Assembly: GCF_020410745.1 (NCBI RefSeq)
Contig: NZ_CP084528.1
Location: forward strand, 1,054,001-1,118,000
Source: Kaistella polysaccharea
GTDB taxonomy: Bacteria; Bacteroidota; Bacteroidia; Flavobacteriales; Weeksellaceae
Direction: 5' to 3'
Length of the DNA stretch: 64,000 bases
Position 1 is the first letter of the stretch; each line of letters starts with the position of its first letter. Made by a program: the position numbers and the translations under genes. The notes below the pieces were generated by a model. The model was not told the origin of the DNA and made no database searches. It was given only the letters and a program-made list of their open reading frames with translations. Of this stretch, positions 1 to 8,430 are shown one piece after another.

Positions 1-3000
1 TTGGCTATTTCAGGTACGGCAATTCCTCACAGGGACATTGCAATTTTAGAAAGAGTTTTTCGTTATTTTTACACCTTGGTTTTCCCGATTTTGACTAAAA
101 AACTACTTTCTTTTCTCCTTTTTATTTCGGCATCTTATTTCCTGAGTGCGCAAATTTTCACGTGGACCAATCCCAACATTCCAAAAGATTCGCTGAAAAA
201 AGATTCGGTACTCGCCCAAAAATTAAATCGAGATGTTTTCTCAAAAGACACTTTGGATTTTATACGATTACCCAGCAAAACAATTGTTGATGACGGTGTT
301 ATCGTGAAAAACACAAAATCACAAATGTTGGGAGATCTGAATTCTAAAGGTTCCATCATACGCGGAATAACATTCGGTAATAATCAGGGCCAAAGTGTAC
401 AAAGCTCCATGGATCTGCAGATTTCCGGCAAGTTATCAAAAGATGTTTCAGTTCTGGCGTCGATATCTGATCATAATCTTCCGGTTCAGGCGGATGGTTA
501 TACGCAAACATTGGAAGAATTTGATAAAATTTATATGCAGCTCAACATCAAGGAAAACTCAATTTTGCGGGCTGGACATTTGGATTTGGTTGATGATGAA
601 ACATTTTTCGGCAGATTTCAGCGACGAAGTATGGGTTTACAGTTTCAAACTCAATTCGGCAAAGAAAACAAAACATTTGCAGATTTTTCGGCCGGCGTCG
701 CACGAAGTGAATTTCACCGCGTACGGTTTGAAGGTATTGAAGGAAATCAAGGACCTTACCGCTTAAACGGAAAAAATGGAGAGCAGTTCATCACCATAAT
801 TTCTGGGTCAGAACAGGTTTTTATTGATGGTATTTTAATGAAAAGAGGTGAAAGTCTGGATTATATCATTAATTACAATACGGGTGAAATTACGTTCACG
901 AGTTTTCGCCCCATTTTCAAACAGAATTTTATTACCATTTCTTACAATTATACCAATCGAAATTATACCAGATTTCTCGTAACGGGCGGAATTCAGCATC
1001 AAAGAGAAAAACTGAAATTTGGCTTTAACTGGTTTCTGGAAAACGATAATAAAACTGCGCCTTTAGCCTTAAACTTATCCAGAGAAGATGAGAAAATTCT
1101 TGCTGACGCGGGCAATAATCCGGAATTAATGTTTGCACCCTCCGGAACCGTTTCGGAATATGATGTAAATAAAATTCTCTATGAATTGCTTCAAACTCCG
1201 AACGGCAATTATTACGAATTTTCAACGGATGAAAGCCGCACATTGTATCAAGTTGCTTTTACCAATTTCGGTGAATTTAATGGAGATTATAGTTTAAAAC
1301 AAACCACTAATAACGGTAGGGTTTTCGAGTATGTCGGCTTGAATGCTGGAAACTACCGCGCGGTCCGAAAATTACCTGCACCCCAGAAATCACAGGTTTT
1401 TTCTACGAATGCAGAATTGCTTTTGAATGAGGGAAAAGTAGGTGCTGACTTTTCATTAAGCAACTTCGACATCAATCTTTTTTCTTCAAAAGATAACAAT
1501 CAAAATATAGGTTATGCGGGTCGGATTTTCGGCCACAAAACTTTCACAAAAAACTCCTGGAAAGGAACGCCAAGCTTCGAATATCAACACATTAATTCTC
1601 AATTTCATATCCTGGACCGTATTAATAATGTGGAATTTTCGAGGGATTTTAATCTGGCGCAGGAGTTTAACCAGATAACACAAAATCGATTGATTTTCAG
1701 TTTTTTAAATCTATGGAAAAACACTTCTTTTCTTAATTATCAAATCAATTATCTGGATGAGAAAGATTCCTACCGCGGAATAAAAAATGATCTGGATTTT
1801 GGCTGGATAAAAAAGAAATTTAATACCAAAGGAAAACTTTCCTATCTCGATACGGAATCGGTTTTTCAGGATACTAAATTTATCCGGGGAGGTGTAGAAA
1901 CGGAATATCTGGGAAGTAAGGGAAGTTGGAGCGTTGGCGCCGGGATGGAACATAATCTGAAAAAATTTAATCAAACCGACCTTTTAGATGTCACCAGCTT
2001 TAGGTGGAAAGAAATTTTCCTTCAGAAGAAAATCGGCGATTCATCAAGAATAAAACTTTTAAGTAAAATTTATATCCGAGACAATGATTCTGTTCGGGAT
2101 AATCGCTTAGAAAACATCAATCGGATTTTAGGTTTTATGGCGGAAAGCCAAATCATTAAAAATGAAAAAGCCACTTTGACCGCACTGCTTCACTATCGAA
2201 AATTCTTTAATCAGCGAGATGAATTTAGTACCGATTACAACAAAGATTTTGTCGTCGGCAATTTAACTTACCAGCAACAGTTATTCAATAATGGTATCCG
2301 TTTGCAGGCATTTTATGAATTGGGAAATGGCCAGGAAGCGCAACGTGAATTCCAGTATATTAAGGTTACGGATGCGCAGGGAATTTATAAATGGACCGAT
2401 TATAATGGCGACGGAATTCAGCAACTTGACGAATTTGAAATTGCGGAATACGCCGATTTAGCTCAATATATCAGGATTTACACGAACACCGTAAATTATT
2501 TACCTTCTAATAAAAACAAAATGCAAGTCGCACTTTTTGTGAATCCATCGGTTGTTTTTAATTCAGAAAATCAATTTTTAAAGCGCTGGAATTTCAATAT
2601 TTCCATTAATTCTCAAAATTCCTACTTAAAAAAAGTAAAGGCTTTGGTTCTTAATCCGTTTGATAAAAATGAAGAACAGATTTTAAAGAACCAAAATGTT
2701 TTGGCCTCGGTACAATTTAATCCCACTGATAAGTCTGGGTGGAATGGAAATTACCGATTTATTGCAAACAACAATTTAATCAATGCAAATTTCAGTAATG
2801 AAGAGCGCAGTCAAACTTCTCATTTCTTAAATGTTGGACACTGGTTTAGCAAGGATTTCCGAATTGACTGGGAAAATTCGGTACACGATATTCAAAACGC
2901 TTCGCAACTTTTCACGAGCAGAAACTATAAACTGCAAAATTTCGAAACGAAACCAAAAGCGACTTATAAGTTTACGGAAGCAATTCAGGCAGAAGTTTCC

Positions 3001-3324
3001 TCGGCGTTTCGCCAGAAAAAAAGAATGGATGGCGATGAGTTTCTGAAGACACTTGACTTAACCGGAAGTTTGCAGTGGGAAAAAAGAAAAACTTCAGTAC
3101 GCGGAAATTTCTCTTTCATCAATAATAATTTCACGGGAAATAATTTCTCGATTGTGGGAAATCAAATGCTTGATGGTTTGAAACCTGGAAAAAACCAGGT
3201 TTGGTCTCTGTTTTTACAACAATCTGTAAATTCTTTCATTCAATTAAATGTAAATTACGAAGGCCGAAATTCCGGTGACCGAACCATTCATATCGGATCA
3301 ATGCAGGTGAAAGCGAGTTTTTAA
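1..3324 (+). CDS. large outer-membrane beta-barrel protein, function unknown
   Basis: The frame is open from the first base, so the true start is uncertain. A credible start is the TTG at 91, because residues from there (LTKKLLSFLLFISASYFLSAQ minus the last residue) form a signal peptide. That start gives about 1077 residues. The body is rich in alternating hydrophobic and polar residues and aromatic/Asn-rich strands, and the chain ends in a terminal Phe (VKASF), as outer-membrane barrels do. Two patterns recall the SprA-like large surface proteins of Bacteroidota: an IINYNTGEITFT-type segment near residue 288, and a calcium-loop-like DYNGDGIQQLDEFE near residue 800. I infer an outer-membrane location. 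No catalytic domain is recognised. It converges with the NamZ-like gene, 53 bp away, and no obvious terminator lies between them. Confidence 0.6.
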   Translation: MAISGTAIPHRDIAILERVFRYFYTLVFPILTKKLLSFLLFISASYFLSAQIFTWTNPNIPKDSLKKDSVLAQKLNRDVFSKDTLDFIRLPSKTIVDDGVIVKNTKSQMLGDLNSKGSIIRGITFGNNQGQSVQSSMDLQISGKLSKDVSVLASISDHNLPVQADGYTQTLEEFDKIYMQLNIKENSILRAGHLDLVDDETFFGRFQRRSMGLQFQTQFGKENKTFADFSAGVARSEFHRVRFEGIEGNQGPYRLNGKNGEQFITIISGSEQVFIDGILMKRGESLDYIINYNTGEITFTSFRPIFKQNFITISYNYTNRNYTRFLVTGGIQHQREKLKFGFNWFLENDNKTAPLALNLSREDEKILADAGNNPELMFAPSGTVSEYDVNKILYELLQTPNGNYYEFSTDESRTLYQVAFTNFGEFNGDYSLKQTTNNGRVFEYVGLNAGNYRAVRKLPAPQKSQVFSTNAELLLNEGKVGADFSLSNFDINLFSSKDNNQNIGYAGRIFGHKTFTKNSWKGTPSFEYQHINSQFHILDRINNVEFSRDFNLAQEFNQITQNRLIFSFLNLWKNTSFLNYQINYLDEKDSYRGIKNDLDFGWIKKKFNTKGKLSYLDTESVFQDTKFIRGGVETEYLGSKGSWSVGAGMEHNLKKFNQTDLLDVTSFRWKEIFLQKKIGDSSRIKLLSKIYIRDNDSVRDNRLENINRILGFMAESQIIKNEKATLTALLHYRKFFNQRDEFSTDYNKDFVVGNLTYQQQLFNNGIRLQAFYELGNGQEAQREFQYIKVTDAQGIYKWTDYNGDGIQQLDEFEIAEYADLAQYIRIYTNTVNYLPSNKNKMQVALFVNPSVVFNSENQFLKRWNFNISINSQNSYLKKVKALVLNPFDKNEEQILKNQNVLASVQFNPTDKSGWNGNYRFIANNNLINANFSNEERSQTSHFLNVGHWFSKDFRIDWENSVHDIQNASQLFTSRNYKLQNFETKPKATYKFTEAIQAEVSSAFRQKKRMDGDEFLKTLDLTGSLQWEKRKTSVRGNFSFINNNFTGNNFSIVGNQMLDGLKPGKNQVWSLFLQQSVNSFIQLNVNYEGRNSGDRTIHIGSMQVKASF

Positions 3325-3377
3325 AACAAGGAGAAAGTGAGAAGCGTTGCCAAACATTAAATAAATGATCCGTGCGG

Positions 3378-4574
3378 TTAATCTTCGTAAATGATATATT
3401 TCGCTCTGATTTTCTGAAATGCTTCCAGATCATTTTTCCAGCTTTCTTTAATTTGAGCCGCACTTTTACCCGCGATAATTTGTTTTCTTAACTGATCTGT
3501 ACCCGCCAATTTATCGAAGAACAAATTCTTTAAAAAGAAATCCTGTTGTGGGTTTTTATAATCTTTGTAAGCAGCGATGAGCCAGTTTAAATTAATGGCG
3601 CGCAAATCACTTAAAGGTTCAGAAAGATTTTCACCATAACATAATTTCCCATTTAGAAATGGATCTTTTGCTCCGGCAGAAGGTTTTGGTGTAAATTTGT
3701 AAGGGAAACTTTTCGTCCAGGGTGAACCAAAAATCTGGAAAGGCAAATCGGTACCGCGACCTACAGAAACATTTGTTCCTTCGAAGAAACATAAACTGGG
3801 ATATAAATTGATAGACTGCGCATTCGGCAGATTGGGCGAAGGTCGCGCTGAAATTTCATACCGCTGATTTTTATGATAACGTTCCATCGGAATCAAGGTG
3901 TATTTGGCCTGAATTCCTTTCGTTAACCATTTTTCACCGTTGACCATTTTCCCATACTCACCCATCGTCAAACCATAAACTACGGGAATTGGGTGCATTC
4001 CCACAAAACTTTGCCACTGCGATTTTAAAACCGGTCCATCAATGTAACCATCGTGGGGATTTGGACGGTCGAGAACCATCACTTCAACATTGTTTTCCGC
4101 CGCAGCTTCCATCACATAAGTTAATGTTGATATATAGGTGTAAAATCGTACGCCAACATCTTGAATATCGAACAGAATTATATCAAGTCCTTTAATCTGC
4201 TCAGGTTTCGGTTTTTTATTGCTGCCATATAAAGAAATTATAGAAATCCCTGTTTTAGTGTCTGCGCCATTTTTTACATGTTCACCCGCATCAGCTTCGC
4301 CTCGAAAGCCGTGCTCGGGAGCAAAAATCGTTTGTATTTTAATATTATTTTTAACCAGAAAATCTACGAGAAAAGTTCCATCGCTCATCAAGCCGGTTTG
4401 GTTGGTAACAATTCCTATGGTTTTGTCTTTCAACAAAGGCAGATATAATTCTGGACGATCAGCGCCCGTTTTAAAACAGTTTTTATCAATGTTTTGTGCA
4501 AAACCCACTTGGCAAAAACCAAAATAAATTAGCACAATCAGAAGTAAATCTTTAATTTTGGCACTTAAACTCAT
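3378..4574 (-). CDS. namZ: DUF1343 / NamZ-type exo-beta-N-acetylmuramidase
   Basis: Characterised members of this family (GH171) remove terminal N-acetylmuramic acid from peptidoglycan fragments, acting outside the cytoplasm. The 398-residue product opens with a signal peptide (MSLSAKIKDLLLIVLIYFGF..., cleavage after AQ near residue 27). It carries the family landmarks GIVTNQTGL, APEHGFRG (EHGF at about residues 87-90), DIQDVGVRFYTY (136-147), DRPNP (169-173) and GRGTDLPFQIFG. The start at 4574 is preferred over the longer open frame to 4691 because only this one begins with the signal peptide. The start codon lies 4 bp from the start of the divergent FtsX gene, so the promoter must lie inside that neighbour. 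The likely role is cell-wall recycling. The GH171 family assignment is strong; enzyme activity is inferred. Confidence 0.85.
   Translation of the reverse strand: MSLSAKIKDLLLIVLIYFGFCQVGFAQNIDKNCFKTGADRPELYLPLLKDKTIGIVTNQTGLMSDGTFLVDFLVKNNIKIQTIFAPEHGFRGEADAGEHVKNGADTKTGISIISLYGSNKKPKPEQIKGLDIILFDIQDVGVRFYTYISTLTYVMEAAAENNVEVMVLDRPNPHDGYIDGPVLKSQWQSFVGMHPIPVVYGLTMGEYGKMVNGEKWLTKGIQAKYTLIPMERYHKNQRYEISARPSPNLPNAQSINLYPSLCFFEGTNVSVGRGTDLPFQIFGSPWTKSFPYKFTPKPSAGAKDPFLNGKLCYGENLSEPLSDLRAINLNWLIAAYKDYKNPQQDFFLKNLFFDKLAGTDQLRKQIIAGKSAAQIKESWKNDLEAFQKIRAKYIIYED
4553..4560 (+). promoter_or_regulatory. -7 box for the FtsX-family permease gene
   Basis: TAATTTTG matches the Bacteroidota -7 consensus TANNTTTG, 18 bp before the proposed TTG start. 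It lies inside the 5' end of the divergent namZ gene. No TTG lies at the usual -33 distance. Confidence 0.35.
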
Positions 4575-4578
4575 TTGC

Positions 4579-5808
4579 TTGAAATTTCCGTTATATTTCT
4601 CTAAAAAAATAGCTTTTTCCAAAGATAATAAAAATAATCTCTCACGGGTTATTGTCTTTATTGGTCGTCTTTCTGTTGCGCTCGGCGTCATAGTTTCGTT
4701 GATTACAGTGTCGACCGGATTAGGCTCAAAAAAAGCAATTAAGGAACGAATGGCCGATTTCTCGGGGCATATTTCTATAAAATCAAAGCAGTCTAATAAT
4801 TCTTACAATTCATCCATCTTAAGCACCGAGGGATTACAGGTAAAGAAAATCAAAGAGTTGCCCGATGTTGCTACGACGCAAAAATACGTAGCAGTGAGCG
4901 GAATTTTTCGGAACGAACATAATTTCGCGGGGATTATTTTTAAAGGTGTAGGTAAAGATTTCGACACGGAACGCTTCAGCAAATTTCTAATTGCGGGAAA
5001 ATCGCCAAAAGTAACTGAAAACGGCTTTAATAATGGGATTTGTATTTCAGCAAAAATCGCTAACGATCTTCATTTAAAGGTAAAAGACAGCATTGTTGCC
5101 ATTTTTTCTAAAGAAAATCAGAGTCCCCTCTATCGTAAATTTGAAGTTGTAGGGATTTATAAAACTGATATTAAGCAAATTGACGATATTTTTGTTATCG
5201 GCGGAATTAACCATGCTCGAAAAATTCAGGGCATGAAAAATACAGAAGTTGGCGGAATTGATGTATTTCTGAAAGATATCAACGATATCGATATTGATGC
5301 GCCTAAGATTGACAAACTCGTGGGTTATAAAAACTACACGGTAAAAGCGACGGAAGAATATCCACAAATCATGGATTTTATCGCTATTTTCGACATGAAT
5401 ATTGCTTTAATTATCATCATTATGTTGGTGGTTGTGATCATAAATATTATCATGGTTCTTTTAATTTTAATCATCGAAAGAACGAATTCTATCGGAATGC
5501 TCAAAACTTTGGGCGCGACTAACGGCCAAATACGAATGATATTCATTAATTACACATTGCTCATAATGGTTCCGGGATTACTTATCGGAAATTTAATCGG
5601 GATTGGATTTTTACTTATTCAAAAATATTTTGGCGTAATCACTTTAAATCCAGAAAACTATTATTTGAGCGTAGTCCCTGTGGAACTTAGTGTGGTGCAT
5701 ATTGTCCTGATTTCGGCTGGGATTCTTTTAGTTTCAGGAATTTCTCTCGTTTTACCGAGTTATCTTATTAGTAAAATCTCTCCAGTAAAAGCCATTAAAT
5801 ACAATTAA
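4579..5808 (+). CDS. FtsX/LolE-family ABC transporter permease
   Basis: This 409-residue protein has the MacB/FtsX permease layout. One membrane segment lies near residues 20-42 (VIVFIGRLSVALGVIVSLIT), followed by a periplasmic domain of about 220 residues and three C-terminal membrane segments. The cytoplasmic loop GMLKTLGATNGQIRMIF is a classic FtsX-domain sequence. Homologues move lipoproteins or other envelope substrates together with a LolD-like ATPase; no ATPase gene is adjacent, so the partner must be elsewhere. I place the start at TTG 4579 (reading LKFPLYFSKKIAFSKDN), because flavobacterial homologues start at this KFPLYFS sequence. A TTG at 4558 is possible but would overlap the divergent gene. 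Lipoprotein release is an inference from the family. Confidence 0.8.
   Translation: MKFPLYFSKKIAFSKDNKNNLSRVIVFIGRLSVALGVIVSLITVSTGLGSKKAIKERMADFSGHISIKSKQSNNSYNSSILSTEGLQVKKIKELPDVATTQKYVAVSGIFRNEHNFAGIIFKGVGKDFDTERFSKFLIAGKSPKVTENGFNNGICISAKIANDLHLKVKDSIVAIFSKENQSPLYRKFEVVGIYKTDIKQIDDIFVIGGINHARKIQGMKNTEVGGIDVFLKDINDIDIDAPKIDKLVGYKNYTVKATEEYPQIMDFIAIFDMNIALIIIIMLVVVIINIIMVLLILIIERTNSIGMLKTLGATNGQIRMIFINYTLLIMVPGLLIGNLIGIGFLLIQKYFGVITLNPENYYLSVVPVELSVVHIVLISAGILLVSGISLVLPSYLISKISPVKAIKYN
4620..4627 (-). promoter_or_regulatory. -7 box for namZ
   Basis: On the minus strand this reads TATCTTTG, a full match to TANNTTTG, about 45 bases before the namZ start. It lies within the 5' coding region of the divergent permease. 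No -33 TTG is visible at the usual spacing. Confidence 0.35.
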
Positions 5809-5820
5809 AATTTAAAATTA

Positions 5821-5828
5821 TATCTTTG
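5821..5828 (+). promoter_or_regulatory. -7 box for the cysteine-synthase-like gene
   Basis: TATCTTTG matches TANNTTTG, 52 bp before the ATG and just after the permease stop codon. The gene therefore probably has its own promoter. Confidence 0.5.
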
Positions 5829-5880
5829 CAAATTCGTAATTATTGTATCTATAATTACGGAATTCACAACTTTTACACTT

Positions 5881-6861
5881 ATGAAATACGCGGAAAATAT
5901 ATTAGAAACCATTGGAAATACTCCACTTGTAAAAATCAATAAAGTGTTGGGAGCAGACTTCCCAGCATTAGTTTTGGCAAAAGTAGAAACCTTCAATCCA
6001 GGAAATTCTGTGAAAGACAGAATGGCGGTAAAAATGATAGAAGATGCCGAAAAAGATGGACGTTTAAAACCAGGCGGGACCATTATCGAAGGAACTTCCG
6101 GGAATACGGGAATGGGCCTGGCTTTAGCAGCAATTGTAAAAGGTTACAAATGTATTTTCGTTACCAATGCAAAACAATCAAAAGAAAAGAATGATATTTT
6201 AAGAGCAGTTGGCGCCGAAGTGATCGTTTGCCCGACCGACGTAACGCCAGATGATCCGCGTTCTTATTACTCTGTGTCTAAAAGATTGGGCGAAGAAACC
6301 GAAAATGGGTGGTACGTAAATCAATACGATAACTTATCAAACCGATTGGCTCATTACGAATCCACAGCGCCTGAAATCTGGGAACAAACAGAAGGAAAAT
6401 TAACGCATTTTATGGCGGGTGCCGGTACAGGTGGTACGATAACTGGTTGTGGAAAATTCTTTAAGGAAAAAAATAAAAATATTAAAGTAATCGGAGTTGA
6501 TACTTATGGATCGATTTTGAAAGAATTTCATGAAACAGGTGAATATCATCCTGATCATGCGCATTCTTACATTACGGAGGGAATTGGAGAAGATATTATT
6601 CCCGAAAATTTCGACATGTCGGTAATCGATCATTTCGAAAAAGTTACGGATAAAGACGGTGCAATTTACGCTAGAAAATTAGCAAAAGAAGAAGGTATTT
6701 TCTGTGGCTATTCCGCTGGAAGTGCGATTGCCGCTTTGATTCAAATGAAAGATCAGTTCACCAAAGATGATGTGGTAGTTGTTTTGTTACACGATCACGG
6801 TTCCCGATATGTAGGGAAAATCTACAACGATGAATGGATGAAAGAAATGGGTTGGTTGTAA
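5881..6861 (+). CDS. PLP-dependent cysteine synthase / cystathionine beta-synthase family
   Basis: This fold-type II PLP enzyme of 326 residues catalyses beta-replacement on serine or O-acetylserine. The PLP lysine is K45 in NSVKDRM. The substrate/PLP loop EGTSGNTGMGLA is at about 70-81, and the phosphate-binding loop GAGTGGTITG at 180-189. The C-terminus (HDHGSRYVGKIYNDEWM) resembles catalytic cores of cystathionine beta-synthases more than CysK. There is no haem domain and no C-terminal CBS pair, so it is a core-only form. It probably has its own promoter and ends at a strong terminator. Whether it makes cysteine or cystathionine cannot be settled from sequence alone. Confidence 0.85.
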   Translation: MKYAENILETIGNTPLVKINKVLGADFPALVLAKVETFNPGNSVKDRMAVKMIEDAEKDGRLKPGGTIIEGTSGNTGMGLALAAIVKGYKCIFVTNAKQSKEKNDILRAVGAEVIVCPTDVTPDDPRSYYSVSKRLGEETENGWYVNQYDNLSNRLAHYESTAPEIWEQTEGKLTHFMAGAGTGGTITGCGKFFKEKNKNIKVIGVDTYGSILKEFHETGEYHPDHAHSYITEGIGEDIIPENFDMSVIDHFEKVTDKDGAIYARKLAKEEGIFCGYSAGSAIAALIQMKDQFTKDDVVVVLLHDHGSRYVGKIYNDEWMKEMGWL

Positions 6862-6880
6862 AATAATTTGGGCGTGCCCT

Positions 6881-6926
6881 TTATAAAAATAGCCGTAAAA
6901 TTAAACTTTTACGGCTATTTTTATAA
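6881..6926. terminator. bidirectional terminator
   Basis: A near-perfect 20-bp stem (TTATAAAAATAGCCGTAAAA and its complement) surrounds a 6-base loop at 6901-6906, with A and T runs on the two sides. It lies between two convergent genes, the PLP enzyme and the glycosyltransferase. Confidence 0.85.
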
Positions 6927-7040
6927 ACGTCGGTATTCGGTTGCCAAACCTAACGAAGTGGTTCGACGAAGTCAATCTTTTTTAACCTTCGCTTCTGCCC
7001 TTGCCAAAAAAAAGGATTTCCACCTTCTCCCTCACGCAAG
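6927..7040 (+). repeat. degenerate copy of a dispersed intergenic repeat
   Basis: The segment contains TCTTTTTT followed by AAAAAAAAGGATTTCCAC and CCCTCACGCAAGG. The same order of blocks recurs at 43.43-43.53 kb and, on the other strand, at 53.82-54.00 kb. The upstream GGGCGTGCC block of the same family lies at 6870-6879, before the terminator, as if the hairpin sits inside the repeat. No coding potential is evident. Confidence 0.5.
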
Positions 7041-7045
7041 GTGAA

Positions 7046-8326
7046 TCACAAAAGTTCAGTCAGTTTTTTAGTTAGATTTTTTCGGGAGAATTGTTCAATA
7101 TTTTGAGTCTGAGAATTTAAAATTCCAGATTTCCAATCTTCAAATTTTTCAAGTAAAAACACTTTTAATTCTGATTCATCTTCATAGGAAAAATGTTTCC
7201 CAGCCTGAGTTTCTTCTAATATTTTCTTGACATCACTTTCTTTTGGACCAAAAGAAACGATTTGTTTTCCCGTCGCTAAATATTCAAATATTTTTCCGGG
7301 AATAATTCCTTTTGAACTGTCATTAGGGAAATTGGTAATTAATAGTAAATCTGAATTCTGCATTTCCACATTTGCTTCTGAATGAGAAAGATATCCTAAA
7401 TTATTTACTGAATCCTTCAATGAAGATCTTTCGATCTCAGCCAAAATTTTATCATCAATTCTGCCGACAAATTTTAATTCGAAAGCATTTTTAAAATCCT
7501 CATGTTCGGAAAGCAGCTCGTTTAAAACTTTCCACAAAACTTCTGGATTACGCAACTGTTCCAAAACTCCAATATAACTTAAAGTAAATTTTGAACTCTT
7601 CTGCTCATCCTTAACCTTAACCTTATCAAAACCATTGGTAATACAAAATGCATTGGCGCCTTTTTGCTTAAAGTTTTCAGCGTCGGAAAAACTGGTGGCT
7701 AAAGTAACATCAGCAGTTTGAAAAACTTTTTGTTCTAAATTTCTGTGTTTTTGATCTGCAGATTTCGTCAGTTTTAAATGTTTGTAATACGATATTTCTG
7801 TCCACGGATCGCGAAAATCGGCGATCCACTTTAAATTTGGAAATTCTTTCTTTAATTCCAAACCAATCAAATGCATCGAATGTGGTGGACCAGTTGTTAC
7901 AAAAGCATCAAACTGGTTTTCTTTTAAATATTTCTTCAAATATTCTACGGAAGGTTTTACCCAAAAAACGCGTGCATCAGGAATGAAGAAATTCCCACGA
8001 ACCCAAATCGAAAGTTTAGATTTCCAGGATTGATTTGTTCCGACGTCGAACTGTCCGGCTTTAAATTTTTTATTGTCTTTGCCGAAAAATTCAGCTATTT
8101 GGTAGGGTTCCCAAATTTTGGTTTTAATGATTTTTAAATCTTCCGAAACTTCATTTTCCAAAGTCTCATCAATAATCGGATAACTTGGGTTTTCAGGCGT
8201 AAAAACGGTAGGATTCCATCCAAATTCTGGAAGATATTTCACAAATTTCAACCAACGTTGTACTCCTGGTCCACCTCCTGGCGGCCAATAATAGGTGATG
8301 ATTAAAATTTTTTTTGACGGGTTCAT
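7046..8326 (-). CDS. GT4-family glycosyltransferase
   Basis: This 426-residue cytoplasmic or membrane-peripheral glycosyltransferase has a GT-B fold. The N-terminal domain opens with ILIITYYWPPGGGPGVQRW, the typical GT4 donor/acceptor loop. The C-terminal nucleotide-sugar domain holds SYIGVLE and, near residue 345, GKIFEYLATGKQIV, containing the usual GT4 glutamate. It probably adds a sugar to a polysaccharide or glycolipid; the substrate is unknown. It precedes (in the leftward sense, follows) the YfhO-family gene with about 100 bp between, so the two may share an envelope glycan role. Confidence 0.8.
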   Translation of the reverse strand: MNPSKKILIITYYWPPGGGPGVQRWLKFVKYLPEFGWNPTVFTPENPSYPIIDETLENEVSEDLKIIKTKIWEPYQIAEFFGKDNKKFKAGQFDVGTNQSWKSKLSIWVRGNFFIPDARVFWVKPSVEYLKKYLKENQFDAFVTTGPPHSMHLIGLELKKEFPNLKWIADFRDPWTEISYYKHLKLTKSADQKHRNLEQKVFQTADVTLATSFSDAENFKQKGANAFCITNGFDKVKVKDEQKSSKFTLSYIGVLEQLRNPEVLWKVLNELLSEHEDFKNAFELKFVGRIDDKILAEIERSSLKDSVNNLGYLSHSEANVEMQNSDLLLITNFPNDSSKGIIPGKIFEYLATGKQIVSFGPKESDVKKILEETQAGKHFSYEDESELKVFLLEKFEDWKSGILNSQTQNIEQFSRKNLTKKLTELL

Positions 8327-8430
8327 AACTTAAATTCGAATGGTCAAGTTGAGAAATTTCCAAAAACCAGAGGTTTTAAATTATTTCGAAAAAATGTAAT
8401 GTATGGTTAATTGATCTCTATTGGAAATTT

